A DNA stretch of 64,000 nt from Novosphingobium sp. GTDB taxonomy: Bacteria > Pseudomonadota > Alphaproteobacteria > Sphingomonadales > Sphingomonadaceae. The notes below the pieces were generated by a model. The model had not been told where the DNA came from and searched no databases. It worked only from the letters and a program-made list of their open reading frames with translations. Where the stretch lies: contig NZ_JAIEPN010000024.1 of NCBI RefSeq assembly GCF_019748365.1, positions 30,340-94,339 of the forward strand. The letters are read 5' to 3'. The translations under genes and the position numbers were made by a program. Shown one piece after another: positions 44,475-52,222 of the stretch (position 1 is the stretch's first letter; each line of letters starts with the position of its first letter).

Positions 44475-45806
44475 ATGGTGCGGCAACTGCGGGCCGATGT
44501 GCTGGTGATCGGTGGCGGCACGGCTGGTTTCGGCGCGGCGCTGGGCGCGGCGCGGCAGGGCGCCAGCGTGCGGCTGATCGAGGGGACGAGCAAGATCGGC
44601 GGAGTCATGGCGTTCTGCCCGGGTATGCCCTGGGGCGGCGGCTATCCGACCGGGCGGAGCATCGGCGGGGTGTTTGGCGAGCTGACGGACCACCTGCTGG
44701 CGATGGAACCGCCGATGGCCCAAGTGCGCCCGTCGACGCTGGAGAACTTCGGAGCCGAAGTGATCTATGACCACGAAGCGGCTGTTTTCGCGATGTTCCA
44801 GATGCTGGAGGATGCCGGCGTCGAGGTGCATCTGAATACCTTTGCGGGCGCGCCGGTGCTGGAACATGGGCGGATCGCCCGCGTGGATTGCACCGACCGC
44901 ACCGGACCGATGGTGATCGAGGCCGACATGGTGATCGACTGTTCGGGCGACGGCGATACCTCGGCGCGCGCGGGCGTGCCGTTCATGGTGGGCGACGGAC
45001 GCGGCAACATGATGGGGGTGACGCTCTCGTTCTCGATGATCGGGGCGGACTGGGCGCGCGTCTTTGCCAAGGGCGATCCCTATTTCGAGGAAGAGGCGGC
45101 AGCCGGCATCGCAGCGGGGCTGCTCCATCCCGATCTGGCCAAGCTCTATCTGATGAAGGGCTTTCACCGCGATACGGTGTTCTGCAATTCGGTGCATATC
45201 CGCGGCGTGGACGGGACCGACCCGCAGGCCGTGGCGCGCGCAACGCAGGAAGGGCGGCGGCGGTGCCACCAGCTGGCGCGGTTCCTCGTGGGCCATGTGC
45301 CGGGCTTCGAGCACGCGCGGATGAGCGAGCTGGGGCCGACGGTGGGTGTGCGCGAGACGCGCAAGCTGGAAGCGGTGCACCGCATTCTGGCAAGCGATCT
45401 GCGCGCTGGCGCGAAGCCTTCAGATGGCATTGTGGCCTGCGACAACCCCATCGATGACGTGATGCGCGGGGACGCAGACATGACCCATGATGCGATCGTG
45501 GCCTCGGGCGATTACTATACCATTCCCTTTCGCGCGATGGTGCCGGAAGCACCCGCCAACCTGCTGTTTGCCGGGCGGCTGGTCTGTGCGGACCCGGCGG
45601 CCTTCGCCTCGGTACGGGGCATGCCGCAGTGCATGGCGATGGGGCAAGCAGCAGGGACGGCGGCGGCGATGGCGCTGCAGGAGGGCATCGCGGTGCAGGC
45701 GCTCGATCCGGCACGGGTGGTTGCCGCGCTCGCGGCGCAGGGCATGCGCGGGATCGGCGGAGCGGCGCTCACGCGCCATGCTCCCGCACTGCTGGCAGAT
45801 GCCTAG
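44475..45806 (+). CDS. FAD-dependent oxidoreductase (FAD_oxidored family)
   Basis: The 443-residue flavoprotein has the FAD-binding VLVIGGGTAGFGAALGAARQG at about 8-28 and later GRLVCADPAAFASVRGMPQC and AMGQAAGTAAAMAL, which contact FAD and pack the C-terminal helix. This layout matches the FAD_oxidored family, loosely related to fumarate reductase flavoproteins; substrates are mostly unknown. The ATG at 44475 sits after GGGGGA; ATG 44472 is an equal choice. It is divergent from the OYE gene. Its stop overlaps the convergent EthD stop through a CTAG. Confidence 0.88.
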   Translation: MVRQLRADVLVIGGGTAGFGAALGAARQGASVRLIEGTSKIGGVMAFCPGMPWGGGYPTGRSIGGVFGELTDHLLAMEPPMAQVRPSTLENFGAEVIYDHEAAVFAMFQMLEDAGVEVHLNTFAGAPVLEHGRIARVDCTDRTGPMVIEADMVIDCSGDGDTSARAGVPFMVGDGRGNMMGVTLSFSMIGADWARVFAKGDPYFEEEAAAGIAAGLLHPDLAKLYLMKGFHRDTVFCNSVHIRGVDGTDPQAVARATQEGRRRCHQLARFLVGHVPGFEHARMSELGPTVGVRETRKLEAVHRILASDLRAGAKPSDGIVACDNPIDDVMRGDADMTHDAIVASGDYYTIPFRAMVPEAPANLLFAGRLVCADPAAFASVRGMPQCMAMGQAAGTAAAMALQEGIAVQALDPARVVAALAAQGMRGIGGAALTRHAPALLADA

Positions 45807-46165
45807 CCGAAAATCTCGTGCTCCACGCCCAGCCATAAGGGCGAGCGCGGCAGATCGATGAACTTGCGCTCGTCCTCAAGAAGCAGCGCGCCGGCGGCAA
45901 TGGCTTCGGGCGAGCTGCTGGCGAGGTCTTCGAGGCTGTCCCACCACAATTGCGCGACACCGTCGAAGGGTTCGGGCGCGCCGCGGGCCACGGCGAAGGG
46001 GGCGTTGTCTGTATCAGGCAGCGAGTGAAGCTGGACGTAGCGCCGGATCTTCAGGGCATTGCGGACGCTGGCAACAAGGGGCCCGTGCGTGTTCAGCCAG
46101 TAGTCCTGAAACTCGGCGCGGCTGAGGTGCGGCAGGCGGTGGAGGCAGAAGGTGAGCTTGATCAT
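45803..46165 (-). CDS. EthD-domain protein
   Basis: The 120-residue protein starts IKLTFCLHRLPHLSRAEFQDYWLNTHGP, the EthD signature (dimeric alpha+beta barrel; EthD is needed for ethyl tert-butyl ether degradation by a P450, and others are small hydrolases or lyases). ATG 46163-46165 is preceded by GGGAGAG and overlaps the Lrp stop (ATGA), so it is translated with that regulator. Its stop overlaps the FAD gene stop head-on. A longer upstream frame is rejected. Confidence 0.82.
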   Translation of the reverse strand: MIKLTFCLHRLPHLSRAEFQDYWLNTHGPLVASVRNALKIRRYVQLHSLPDTDNAPFAVARGAPEPFDGVAQLWWDSLEDLASSSPEAIAAGALLLEDERKFIDLPRSPLWLGVEHEIFG

Positions 46166-46638
46166 GGTTCTCTCCCGGAAATGGCAGGCAGCGGCAGGCT
46201 GGTGGTGTGCTTGATCCGGTCGAGCACCACACTGGAACGGACGCTGGCGACATCGCCGTGGCCGAGAAGCTGCTCGTTCATCAACCGCGAATAGGACGCA
46301 AGATCGCGCGCGACGATGCGCAGGAGATAATCGGAATCGCCGGTGGTGGCACGGCAATCGAGCACTTCATCCAGCGCGGAGATGCGGGCATGGAAGCCGC
46401 GCACGACCTCGGGCGCGTAGCTGGCCATGGCGACAGCGACGTAGGCTTCGACCTGAAGGCCGAGCGCCGCTTCGCTGAGCAGTGCGACCGTGGCACGGAT
46501 ATATCCCTCCGCCTCAAGCCGGGCGACGCGGCGGGAGACCTGACTGGCGGAGAGATTGACGAGCTTGGCGAGATCGGCGTGGGCGCGCGAGGCATCGACC
46601 TGAAGCAAGGCGAGGAGCTGGCGGTCGAGTTTGTCCAT
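46162..46638 (-). CDS. Lrp/AsnC-family transcriptional regulator
   Basis: The 158-residue protein has an N-terminal helix-turn-helix (MDKLDRQLLALLQVDASRAH, then LVNLSASQVSRRVARLEAEGYI at about 25-46). A RAM-type effector domain of beta strands follows, with GDSDYLLRIVARDL in its middle. Lrp family regulators sense amino acids or related effectors. ATG 46636-46638 is the family start. It overlaps the EthD gene by 4 bp, so the effector may be the EthD enzyme's substrate or product. Its promoter faces the HDAC-like gene across 419 bp. Confidence 0.9.
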   Translation of the reverse strand: MDKLDRQLLALLQVDASRAHADLAKLVNLSASQVSRRVARLEAEGYIRATVALLSEAALGLQVEAYVAVAMASYAPEVVRGFHARISALDEVLDCRATTGDSDYLLRIVARDLASYSRLMNEQLLGHGDVASVRSSVVLDRIKHTTSLPLPAISGREP

Positions 46639-47057
46639 GCGGGGTTTATCCGTTCTGGCCGGGTTCTGCGCGGGTTTGCCGCAAGATGAGGCCGGAACTT
46701 TGCGATGTTTGTGCACCGAGGGCAAGTCCGCTCGCCAGAATGCGCTTGGCGAGCTTCCTTTCGGACCGGCCCGGGACCGGGCGGTGCATCGGCTGATTGT
46801 GCTCAGTGCTATGCGCCGTCAGCCGGATGAACTGGTCGAATCCTGCAGCCCATTTCACCAGTCGCAACACATATTGGCCATTGCAGCCAAGCCAGAGGCC
46901 GTGGCGCCCCGGCCTAATGCCAGTCCACACAGATTCGGCAGGACCGTTCCCTCGCCGGAAGCTGATACACAGACCGGTGGGCAGAATCACCAGACCAAGG
47001 TGCTGGCACCACACACGGCGGAGACAAAGGCGTACTCCGCGAGCGAGGGGAAACCGA
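46639..47057. other. 419-bp gene-free gap between divergent Lrp and HDAC-like genes
   Basis: I see no supported gene here; the long plus-strand frame that runs through it is only the upstream extension of the HDAC-like frame. The notable feature is an inverted repeat GCTCGCCA/TGGCGAGC with a nine-base spacer at 46730-46754, about 92 bp from the Lrp start, which could be an operator. A small GC hairpin (GCCCGGGACCGGGC) lies near 46771. Promoters for both genes must be in this gap. Confidence 0.5.
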
Positions 47058-48170
47058 ATGAGCGACGCAACACTGTTCCTGACCGACGAGCGCACCTTCT
47101 GGCATTGCACCGGGGTGCAGGCGCTGTTCTTTCCGATCGGCGACTGGGTCGAGCCGCCTTCGGGCAGCTACGGGGCCGATACGCCGGCCTCGAAGCGCCG
47201 CCTCCTCAATCTCGTCCGCGCCTCGGGTCTCGACCAGCATCTCGAAATGCGTAGCGCAGCTCCCGCCACGCGTGAGGATCTGCTGCGCATCCACCCCGCG
47301 AGCTACATCGACGAATTCAAGCGGGTGAGCGATGCAGGCGGCGGTGAGCTCGGCCTGTTCGCGCCCTTCAGCAAGGGCGGTTTCGAACTGGCGACGCTGT
47401 CGGCCGGCCTTGCCATCGAAGCAGTGGACGCGGTCGTGACCGGCCGTGCGCGCAATTCCTATGCGCTGTGCCGTCCGGCGGGGCACCACTGTCTGGCCGA
47501 CCAGCCGATGGGCTTCTGCCTGCTCGCCAACATCCCCATCGCCATCGATGCGGCCAAGGCGAAGCACGGCCTTGGCAAGGTCGCGGTGGTCGATTGGGAT
47601 GTGCACCATGGCAACGGCACGCAGAGCATCTTCTATGATCGCGCGGACGTGCTGACGATCTCCATCCACCAGGACCGCTGCTTCCCGCCGGGCTACACCG
47701 GCCACGAGGATCGCGGCGAAGGCGAAGGCCTCGGTTTCAATCTCAATGTGCCGCTGCCCGCCGGTAGTGGGCACGAGACTTATCTGCGCGCGCTCGACCG
47801 CGTGGTGATCCCGGCGTTGCAGCGGTACCAGCCCGATCTGATCGTGATCGCCAGCGGCCTCGATGCCAATGCGGCGGATCCGCTTGCTCGGCAGATGCTC
47901 CACTCTGAAAGCTACCGCGCGATGACCGAACGCATGGTCAAGGTGGCGGAGGAGCTATGCGGCGGGCGCCTCGCCGTGGTGCATGAAGGCGGCTACTCGG
48001 AAGCCTATGTGCCGTTCTGCGGACACACGTTGATCGAAGCGCTGGCGGGTGTCCGGACCGAAGTGGTCGATCCCGAAATGGATTTCTTCGGGCCGCAACA
48101 GCCGGATGACCGCATGCTGGCATTCCATTTCGAGCTGATCGAGGAAATGCGCGCGGGCGCCGGGCTCTAG
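47058..48170 (+). CDS. class II histone deacetylase-family amidohydrolase
   Basis: The 370-residue zinc hydrolase belongs to the HDAC/acetylpolyamine amidohydrolase superfamily. In bacteria these remove acyl groups from polyamines, acetoin-related or other amines rather than histones. Zinc and catalytic motifs are RPAGHHCLADQPMGFCL (His pair), VVDWDVHHGNGTQ (Asp/His zinc ligands), and IASGLDANAADPLARQML (second Asp). The late HEGGYSEAYVP holds the substrate-gate region. ATG 47058 follows GAGGGGAA; the frame runs 87 codons further back through the gap, which is not coding. The start MSDATLFLTDERTFWHCTG matches family members. Confidence 0.92.
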   Translation: MSDATLFLTDERTFWHCTGVQALFFPIGDWVEPPSGSYGADTPASKRRLLNLVRASGLDQHLEMRSAAPATREDLLRIHPASYIDEFKRVSDAGGGELGLFAPFSKGGFELATLSAGLAIEAVDAVVTGRARNSYALCRPAGHHCLADQPMGFCLLANIPIAIDAAKAKHGLGKVAVVDWDVHHGNGTQSIFYDRADVLTISIHQDRCFPPGYTGHEDRGEGEGLGFNLNVPLPAGSGHETYLRALDRVVIPALQRYQPDLIVIASGLDANAADPLARQMLHSESYRAMTERMVKVAEELCGGRLAVVHEGGYSEAYVPFCGHTLIEALAGVRTEVVDPEMDFFGPQQPDDRMLAFHFELIEEMRAGAGL

Positions 48171-48227
48171 GCGAACCGCGCTGCCGCGGCAGGCGGGGCT
48201 GGTCCATCGGCACCGCCTGCAAGTGGC

Positions 48228-48353
48228 CACAGGCCGAATGGCAGCCCCGGCCAGTTAGTTGGCAGGCTGCGACGTTGCATCGGGCGCCGTCTTGGCGACA
48301 TTCGTGACCATAGCCGGAGCGATGCCTATCGCGACCGGGCACAGGCCGAATGG
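48228..48353. repeat. 14-bp direct repeat upstream of the flavin monooxygenase gene
   Basis: CACAGGCCGAATGG occurs at 48228-48241 and again at 48340-48353, the second copy just before the monooxygenase start. They could be paired binding sites for the adjacent AraC-type regulator, but a chance repeat is not excluded. Confidence 0.35.
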
Positions 48354-48362
48354 GAGCGTGAT

Positions 48363-49871
48363 GTGACCGAAGTAATGGAAAAGCCGCAGCAGACATCGGG
48401 CGCGGCAACGCAGGATTTCGACGTCCTGATCGTGGGTGCCGGCATTTCGGGCATCGGCAGCGCCTATCACCTCAAGACGCAGAACCCCGACAAGAGCTTC
48501 GTGATGCTCGAGGCCAAGGACGACATCGGCGGCACCTGGCACACCCACAAGTACCCCGGCGTCCGCTCTGACTCGGATCTCTATACCTTCGGCTACCGCT
48601 TCAAGCCCTGGGTCGGCCCGCCGATCGCCACGGCCGAGGAAATCCGCAAGTACCTGCGCGACGTGCTCGCCGAGAACGATCTCGGCAAGGCGATCCGCTT
48701 CGGCACGCTGATCACGCGCTGTTCGTGGTCCACGGCCGAGAAGCTCTGGACGGTCGAGACGAAGCTGACGGATGGCTCGGAAGGGCCGACCTATCGCGCC
48801 AACTTCCTGTGGATGTGCCAGGGCTACTACGACCACCAGAACCCCTACCTGCCTGATTGGCCTGGCATGGCGGACTACAAGGGCCTGCTCGTCCACGCGC
48901 AGAAGTGGGACGACAGCATCGACTATGCCGGCAAGGACGTGGTCGTCATCGGTTCGGGCGCGACCGCCGCGACGGTGATCCCGGTGCTCGCCGACAAGGC
49001 CAAGCATGTGACGATGCTGCAGCGCTCGCCGACCTATTTCTACTGCTATCCCAACCGCAGCGATCTGGCCGACCGGCTGCGCGAGATCGGCGTGGACGAG
49101 GACACCGTGCACCGCGTCGTGCGGCTGGATTACCTGCACAACCTCAAGATGCTCGATCATCGTGCGCGGGCAGAGCCGGACCTCGTGTTCGAGGAACTGA
49201 AGGAACTGATCCGCCAGTATGCCGGGCCGGACTTCCAGTTCGAACCGCACTTCACGCCGCGCTATCGCCCCTGGCAGCAGCGCCTCGCCTTCATTCCCGA
49301 TGGCGACATGTTCGAGCGCATCCGCGACGGCAAGGTGTCGGCGATCACCGATACCATCGACCATTTCACCGACAGCGGGATCAAGCTCGGCTCGGGCGAC
49401 GAGCTGAAGGCGGACATCGTCATGGCGGCGACCGGCTTCAAGCTGCTGATGATGGGCGGCATCGAATTCGAAGTGGATGGCAAGCCGGTCGACTGGTCGG
49501 AGAAGGCGACCTACCGCGGCATGATGTTCGAAGGCGTGCCCAACATGGTCTGGGTCTTCGGCTATTTCCGCGCGGCATGGACGCTGCGGGTCGATCTGCT
49601 GGGCGATTTCGTGTGCCGCATGCTGCGCCACATGGACGAGAAGGGCGCGAAGGAAGTCAACATCGTGATCCCGCCCGCACTGGCGAACGAGCCTTTGCTG
49701 CCGTGGATCGAGGACGACAACTTCAATCCCAGCTACCTGATGCGCGACATGGACAAGCTGCCCAAGCGTCTCGGCGAGCAGCCTGAATGGCGCCACACGC
49801 AGGACTACTGGCGCGAGGCGGAAGACATTCCGGCGGTCGATCTCGACGGCGCCGAATTCGCCTATACCTGA
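48363..49871 (+). CDS. flavin-containing (Baeyer-Villiger-type) monooxygenase
   Basis: The 502-residue class B flavoprotein monooxygenase has the FAD-binding GAGISGIGSAYHLK (about 24-37) and NADPH-binding VIGSGATAATVIP (about 197-209). Between them lies YKGLLVHAQKW, the BVMO fingerprint FxGxxxHxxxW with Phe changed to Tyr. Such enzymes insert oxygen next to a ketone to give an ester or lactone. The GTG at 48363 has GGGAG upstream; ATG 48375 is an alternative. It starts a catabolic block with an AraC regulator and an HSL esterase, which could cleave the ester product. Confidence 0.9.
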   Translation: MTEVMEKPQQTSGAATQDFDVLIVGAGISGIGSAYHLKTQNPDKSFVMLEAKDDIGGTWHTHKYPGVRSDSDLYTFGYRFKPWVGPPIATAEEIRKYLRDVLAENDLGKAIRFGTLITRCSWSTAEKLWTVETKLTDGSEGPTYRANFLWMCQGYYDHQNPYLPDWPGMADYKGLLVHAQKWDDSIDYAGKDVVVIGSGATAATVIPVLADKAKHVTMLQRSPTYFYCYPNRSDLADRLREIGVDEDTVHRVVRLDYLHNLKMLDHRARAEPDLVFEELKELIRQYAGPDFQFEPHFTPRYRPWQQRLAFIPDGDMFERIRDGKVSAITDTIDHFTDSGIKLGSGDELKADIVMAATGFKLLMMGGIEFEVDGKPVDWSEKATYRGMMFEGVPNMVWVFGYFRAAWTLRVDLLGDFVCRMLRHMDEKGAKEVNIVIPPALANEPLLPWIEDDNFNPSYLMRDMDKLPKRLGEQPEWRHTQDYWREAEDIPAVDLDGAEFAYT

Positions 49872-49889
49872 CAACCCGGGCGGCAGACC

Positions 49890-50936
49890 TCAGGCGGGAC
49901 GCGTGTCCTTGCTCTGGGTCTGCCGCCGGTATTCCAGCGCACCGATGCCCGACCAGCGCTTGAACGCGCGGGAGAAGCTGGACGGTTCGGCAAAACCAAC
50001 CGCCACCGCGATCTGTTCGATCGTCATGTGCCCATCGGTCAGCAGTTCGCGCGCCCGGCTGTAGCGCGCTTCGTCGATCATGGCGGAAAAGCGCGTGCCC
50101 TCCTCCGCCAGCCGCCGGTGAAGCGTCCGTTCGGACAGGGCGAGCATGCGCGCGGCCTCGCCGGCGGTGGGAAACTCGCTGTCGCTGCGGCTGAGCCGGG
50201 CAGCAAGCCGACCCTTGATCGTGCCATCCGTCTGAGCGCGGCGCAGCATGGTGTCGCAGCGGGAGCTGTAGAGCGTGACGAGATCGCTATCGGCCATCGG
50301 CAGCGGCAGGTTCGCCGCGCCCGGCAGGAACAGCCACTGCGTCTGATCGGCGTTGAACTGCACGGGGCACGGAAAATGGTGCTGCTGCTGTGCCCAGTCC
50401 GGCGGGGGCGGCGTGGTCAGCGTGACGCGCTCGAGCGGCAGGATCCCGCCCATCAGATCGGCAACGAGGGTGCGGATCGCACCAAGATCGCGGTAGTGGG
50501 TGAAATCATGCAGCGGCCCCGCCAGCTTGACGCAGCTGCCGATGAGCGCAAAGGCACCGTTGGGCGCCAGAGCATAGCGATAATTAATCAGCGAATAGGT
50601 GAGCGACTGGCAGCGGCAGGCAATCTGCAGCGCCTCGCCCAGAGTGCGCGCAGTGATCATCGCGAGGCCAAGCTCGCCGTATTTTATCGCGCGGTAGCGA
50701 AGGCCAACATCGAACCAGATGTTGCGCGCTTCGGCCGTGCAGACCGCAAACGACTTCTGCAGCTGCAGTTCCTCCTGCGCGAGCAGTTGGCCGGAATGGG
50801 CATCGAGCCGCACCGGCCGGACATGGCTGGTGCGGCAGAAATCATCCCAATCGACCGTGGCCTGGCTGGCCAGGGCGCTGCGCATGATCCGTGCGCTCAG
50901 GTCCGGCAAGGTCGCGTAGAGTGCATTGGAGTCCAT
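49890..50936 (-). CDS. AraC-family transcriptional regulator
   Basis: The 348-residue regulator has an N-terminal Arabinose_bd-like domain (about 1-215) and a C-terminal double helix-turn-helix. Visible in the latter are AARMLALSERTLHRRLAEEG and IEQIAVAVGFAEPSSFSRAF. This is the OruR/ArgR-type group that often controls an adjacent catabolic gene. ATG 50934-50936 follows GAGGAGGGG. It lies between the monooxygenase and the divergent esterase, so control of either or both is plausible. Confidence 0.92.
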   Translation of the reverse strand: MDSNALYATLPDLSARIMRSALASQATVDWDDFCRTSHVRPVRLDAHSGQLLAQEELQLQKSFAVCTAEARNIWFDVGLRYRAIKYGELGLAMITARTLGEALQIACRCQSLTYSLINYRYALAPNGAFALIGSCVKLAGPLHDFTHYRDLGAIRTLVADLMGGILPLERVTLTTPPPPDWAQQQHHFPCPVQFNADQTQWLFLPGAANLPLPMADSDLVTLYSSRCDTMLRRAQTDGTIKGRLAARLSRSDSEFPTAGEAARMLALSERTLHRRLAEEGTRFSAMIDEARYSRARELLTDGHMTIEQIAVAVGFAEPSSFSRAFKRWSGIGALEYRRQTQSKDTRPA

Positions 50937-51239
50937 GCTCCATCCCCTCCTCTTTCCCCTAGTGCTGCCTTGTTTTTTGTGAACGTAGCGGTCGCTGGCC
51001 ACATCCGTCAATAACTTGGCGCGCAGCGACATGGTGCGAGACCGCCCATTCGCCTAGCTTTCCTGATATGTAGCTAGATTTTTGGGGGTTGTCGTTATTT
51101 TCCAGATATTTGCCGCAAGCCCATTTCGGATGGTGCTTGGCGGTCAGGAACAAGCCGTATTGCGGCGATCGCTTGCCGAAGCCCGCGCGCATGCTCGCAG
51201 CGGGCCGAATGTGATTTTGCAGGTCGCAGGAGTCCTTTG
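50937..51239. other. 303-bp divergent promoter gap between AraC and esterase genes
   Basis: No gene is supported. Besides ribosome-binding sites the middle is AT-rich (about 51055-51110, with TGATATGTAGCTAGATTTT and GTTATTTTCCAGATATT), standing out from the GC-rich surroundings. AraC-type half sites are expected here, but I could not identify a convincing pair by eye. Confidence 0.5.
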
Positions 51240-52166
51240 ATGGAAGAACCGTTTGTCTTGCCGGAAACCGCAGCCGTGCTCGCCGGGATCGCCGAACAGG
51301 GCGGCCCGCACCTTGCCGACCTGTCTGCCACGGACATGCGCGCCGTCTATCTGCAGATGGGTGCGCTGTTCGATGTGCCGCCCGAAGCGGGCGTACGCTG
51401 GAAGGACATCGCCGGCCCAACCTGCGGCTTGCGTGCCTATTTCCCGGGCGAGGCCGTTGCCGGCCCGGTCGTTCTCTACATGCATGGCGGCGGCTGGGTG
51501 ATCGGCGATCTGGAGACCCACCACCCGGTCTGCAGCACGATCGCCGCGATCACCGGTTGCCGCGTCGTCGCTGCCGACTACCGCATGGGGCCGGAGCAGC
51601 CCTTCCCCGCCGGCCATGACGATTGCGTGGCGGCCGCAGAATTTGTGCTCGGCAGCCCGGAGGAGCTGGAAGCCCCCGTTACCGGCCTTGCCACGGCAGG
51701 CGACAGCGCTGGCGGCAATCTGGCGTATTACGTGGCGGCCGCGCTTGGCGCGGAAAAGGTCAAGGCGCAGCTGCTAGTCTACCCCTGGCTCGATTGCACC
51801 GCGCCCGATCACGGCTCGTACAAGGCATTCGGCGAAGGCTTCATCCTCGATGCCAAGCTCCTTGCGCGCTTCGCAGCCGACTACCTGCCAGGCGAAGGTG
51901 ACGCGGCAGGCCCTGCAGCATCGCCCCTGCTGCATCCGCTCCCCGCTGCCCTGCCCCCGGCGGTGATCCTTACAGCGGGGCTCGATCCCTTGCGCGATCA
52001 GGGCCGGGCGATGGCCGGACGCATGGCCGCGGCGGGGATGGAAGTGCATTTCATGGAGGCCAGGGGCCTCATCCACGGCCTTGCCACCATGCGGGCCGCC
52101 TTCCCGACAGCCGACCGCATCCTGAGGCGTGCGATCGGCGTATTTTCAGATCTGGTGAAGGGCTGA
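51240..52166 (+). CDS. HSL-family alpha/beta hydrolase (esterase)
   Basis: The 308-residue esterase of the hormone-sensitive lipase group has oxyanion motif HGGGW (82-86) and nucleophile S156 in GDSAGGN. A catalytic Asp lies in TAGLDPLRDQG and His in LIHGLATM. These hydrolyse short- to medium-chain esters and lactones in the cytoplasm. ATG 51240 has AGGAG eight bases upstream. Next to a BVMO-type monooxygenase and its AraC regulator it is a natural second step: ketone to ester, then ester to acid and alcohol. Confidence 0.92.
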   Translation: MEEPFVLPETAAVLAGIAEQGGPHLADLSATDMRAVYLQMGALFDVPPEAGVRWKDIAGPTCGLRAYFPGEAVAGPVVLYMHGGGWVIGDLETHHPVCSTIAAITGCRVVAADYRMGPEQPFPAGHDDCVAAAEFVLGSPEELEAPVTGLATAGDSAGGNLAYYVAAALGAEKVKAQLLVYPWLDCTAPDHGSYKAFGEGFILDAKLLARFAADYLPGEGDAAGPAASPLLHPLPAALPPAVILTAGLDPLRDQGRAMAGRMAAAGMEVHFMEARGLIHGLATMRAAFPTADRILRRAIGVFSDLVKG

Positions 52167-52222
52167 CGAACCCGGTCCGCCTGAAACCACAACAACAAAA
52201 CGACAACACAAAGGAGAGGGAA

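Noticed and set aside
46797..47057. 87-codon upstream extension of the HDAC-like gene
   Set aside because: It lacks a domain and a start signal, while ATG 47058 has a good ribosome-binding site and matches the family start.
48255..49874. Minus-strand open frame of 539 codons opposite the flavin monooxygenase
   Set aside because: The plus strand carries clear FAD, NADPH and BVMO motifs. The opposite frame has no recognisable domain and is the usual GC-rich antisense shadow.
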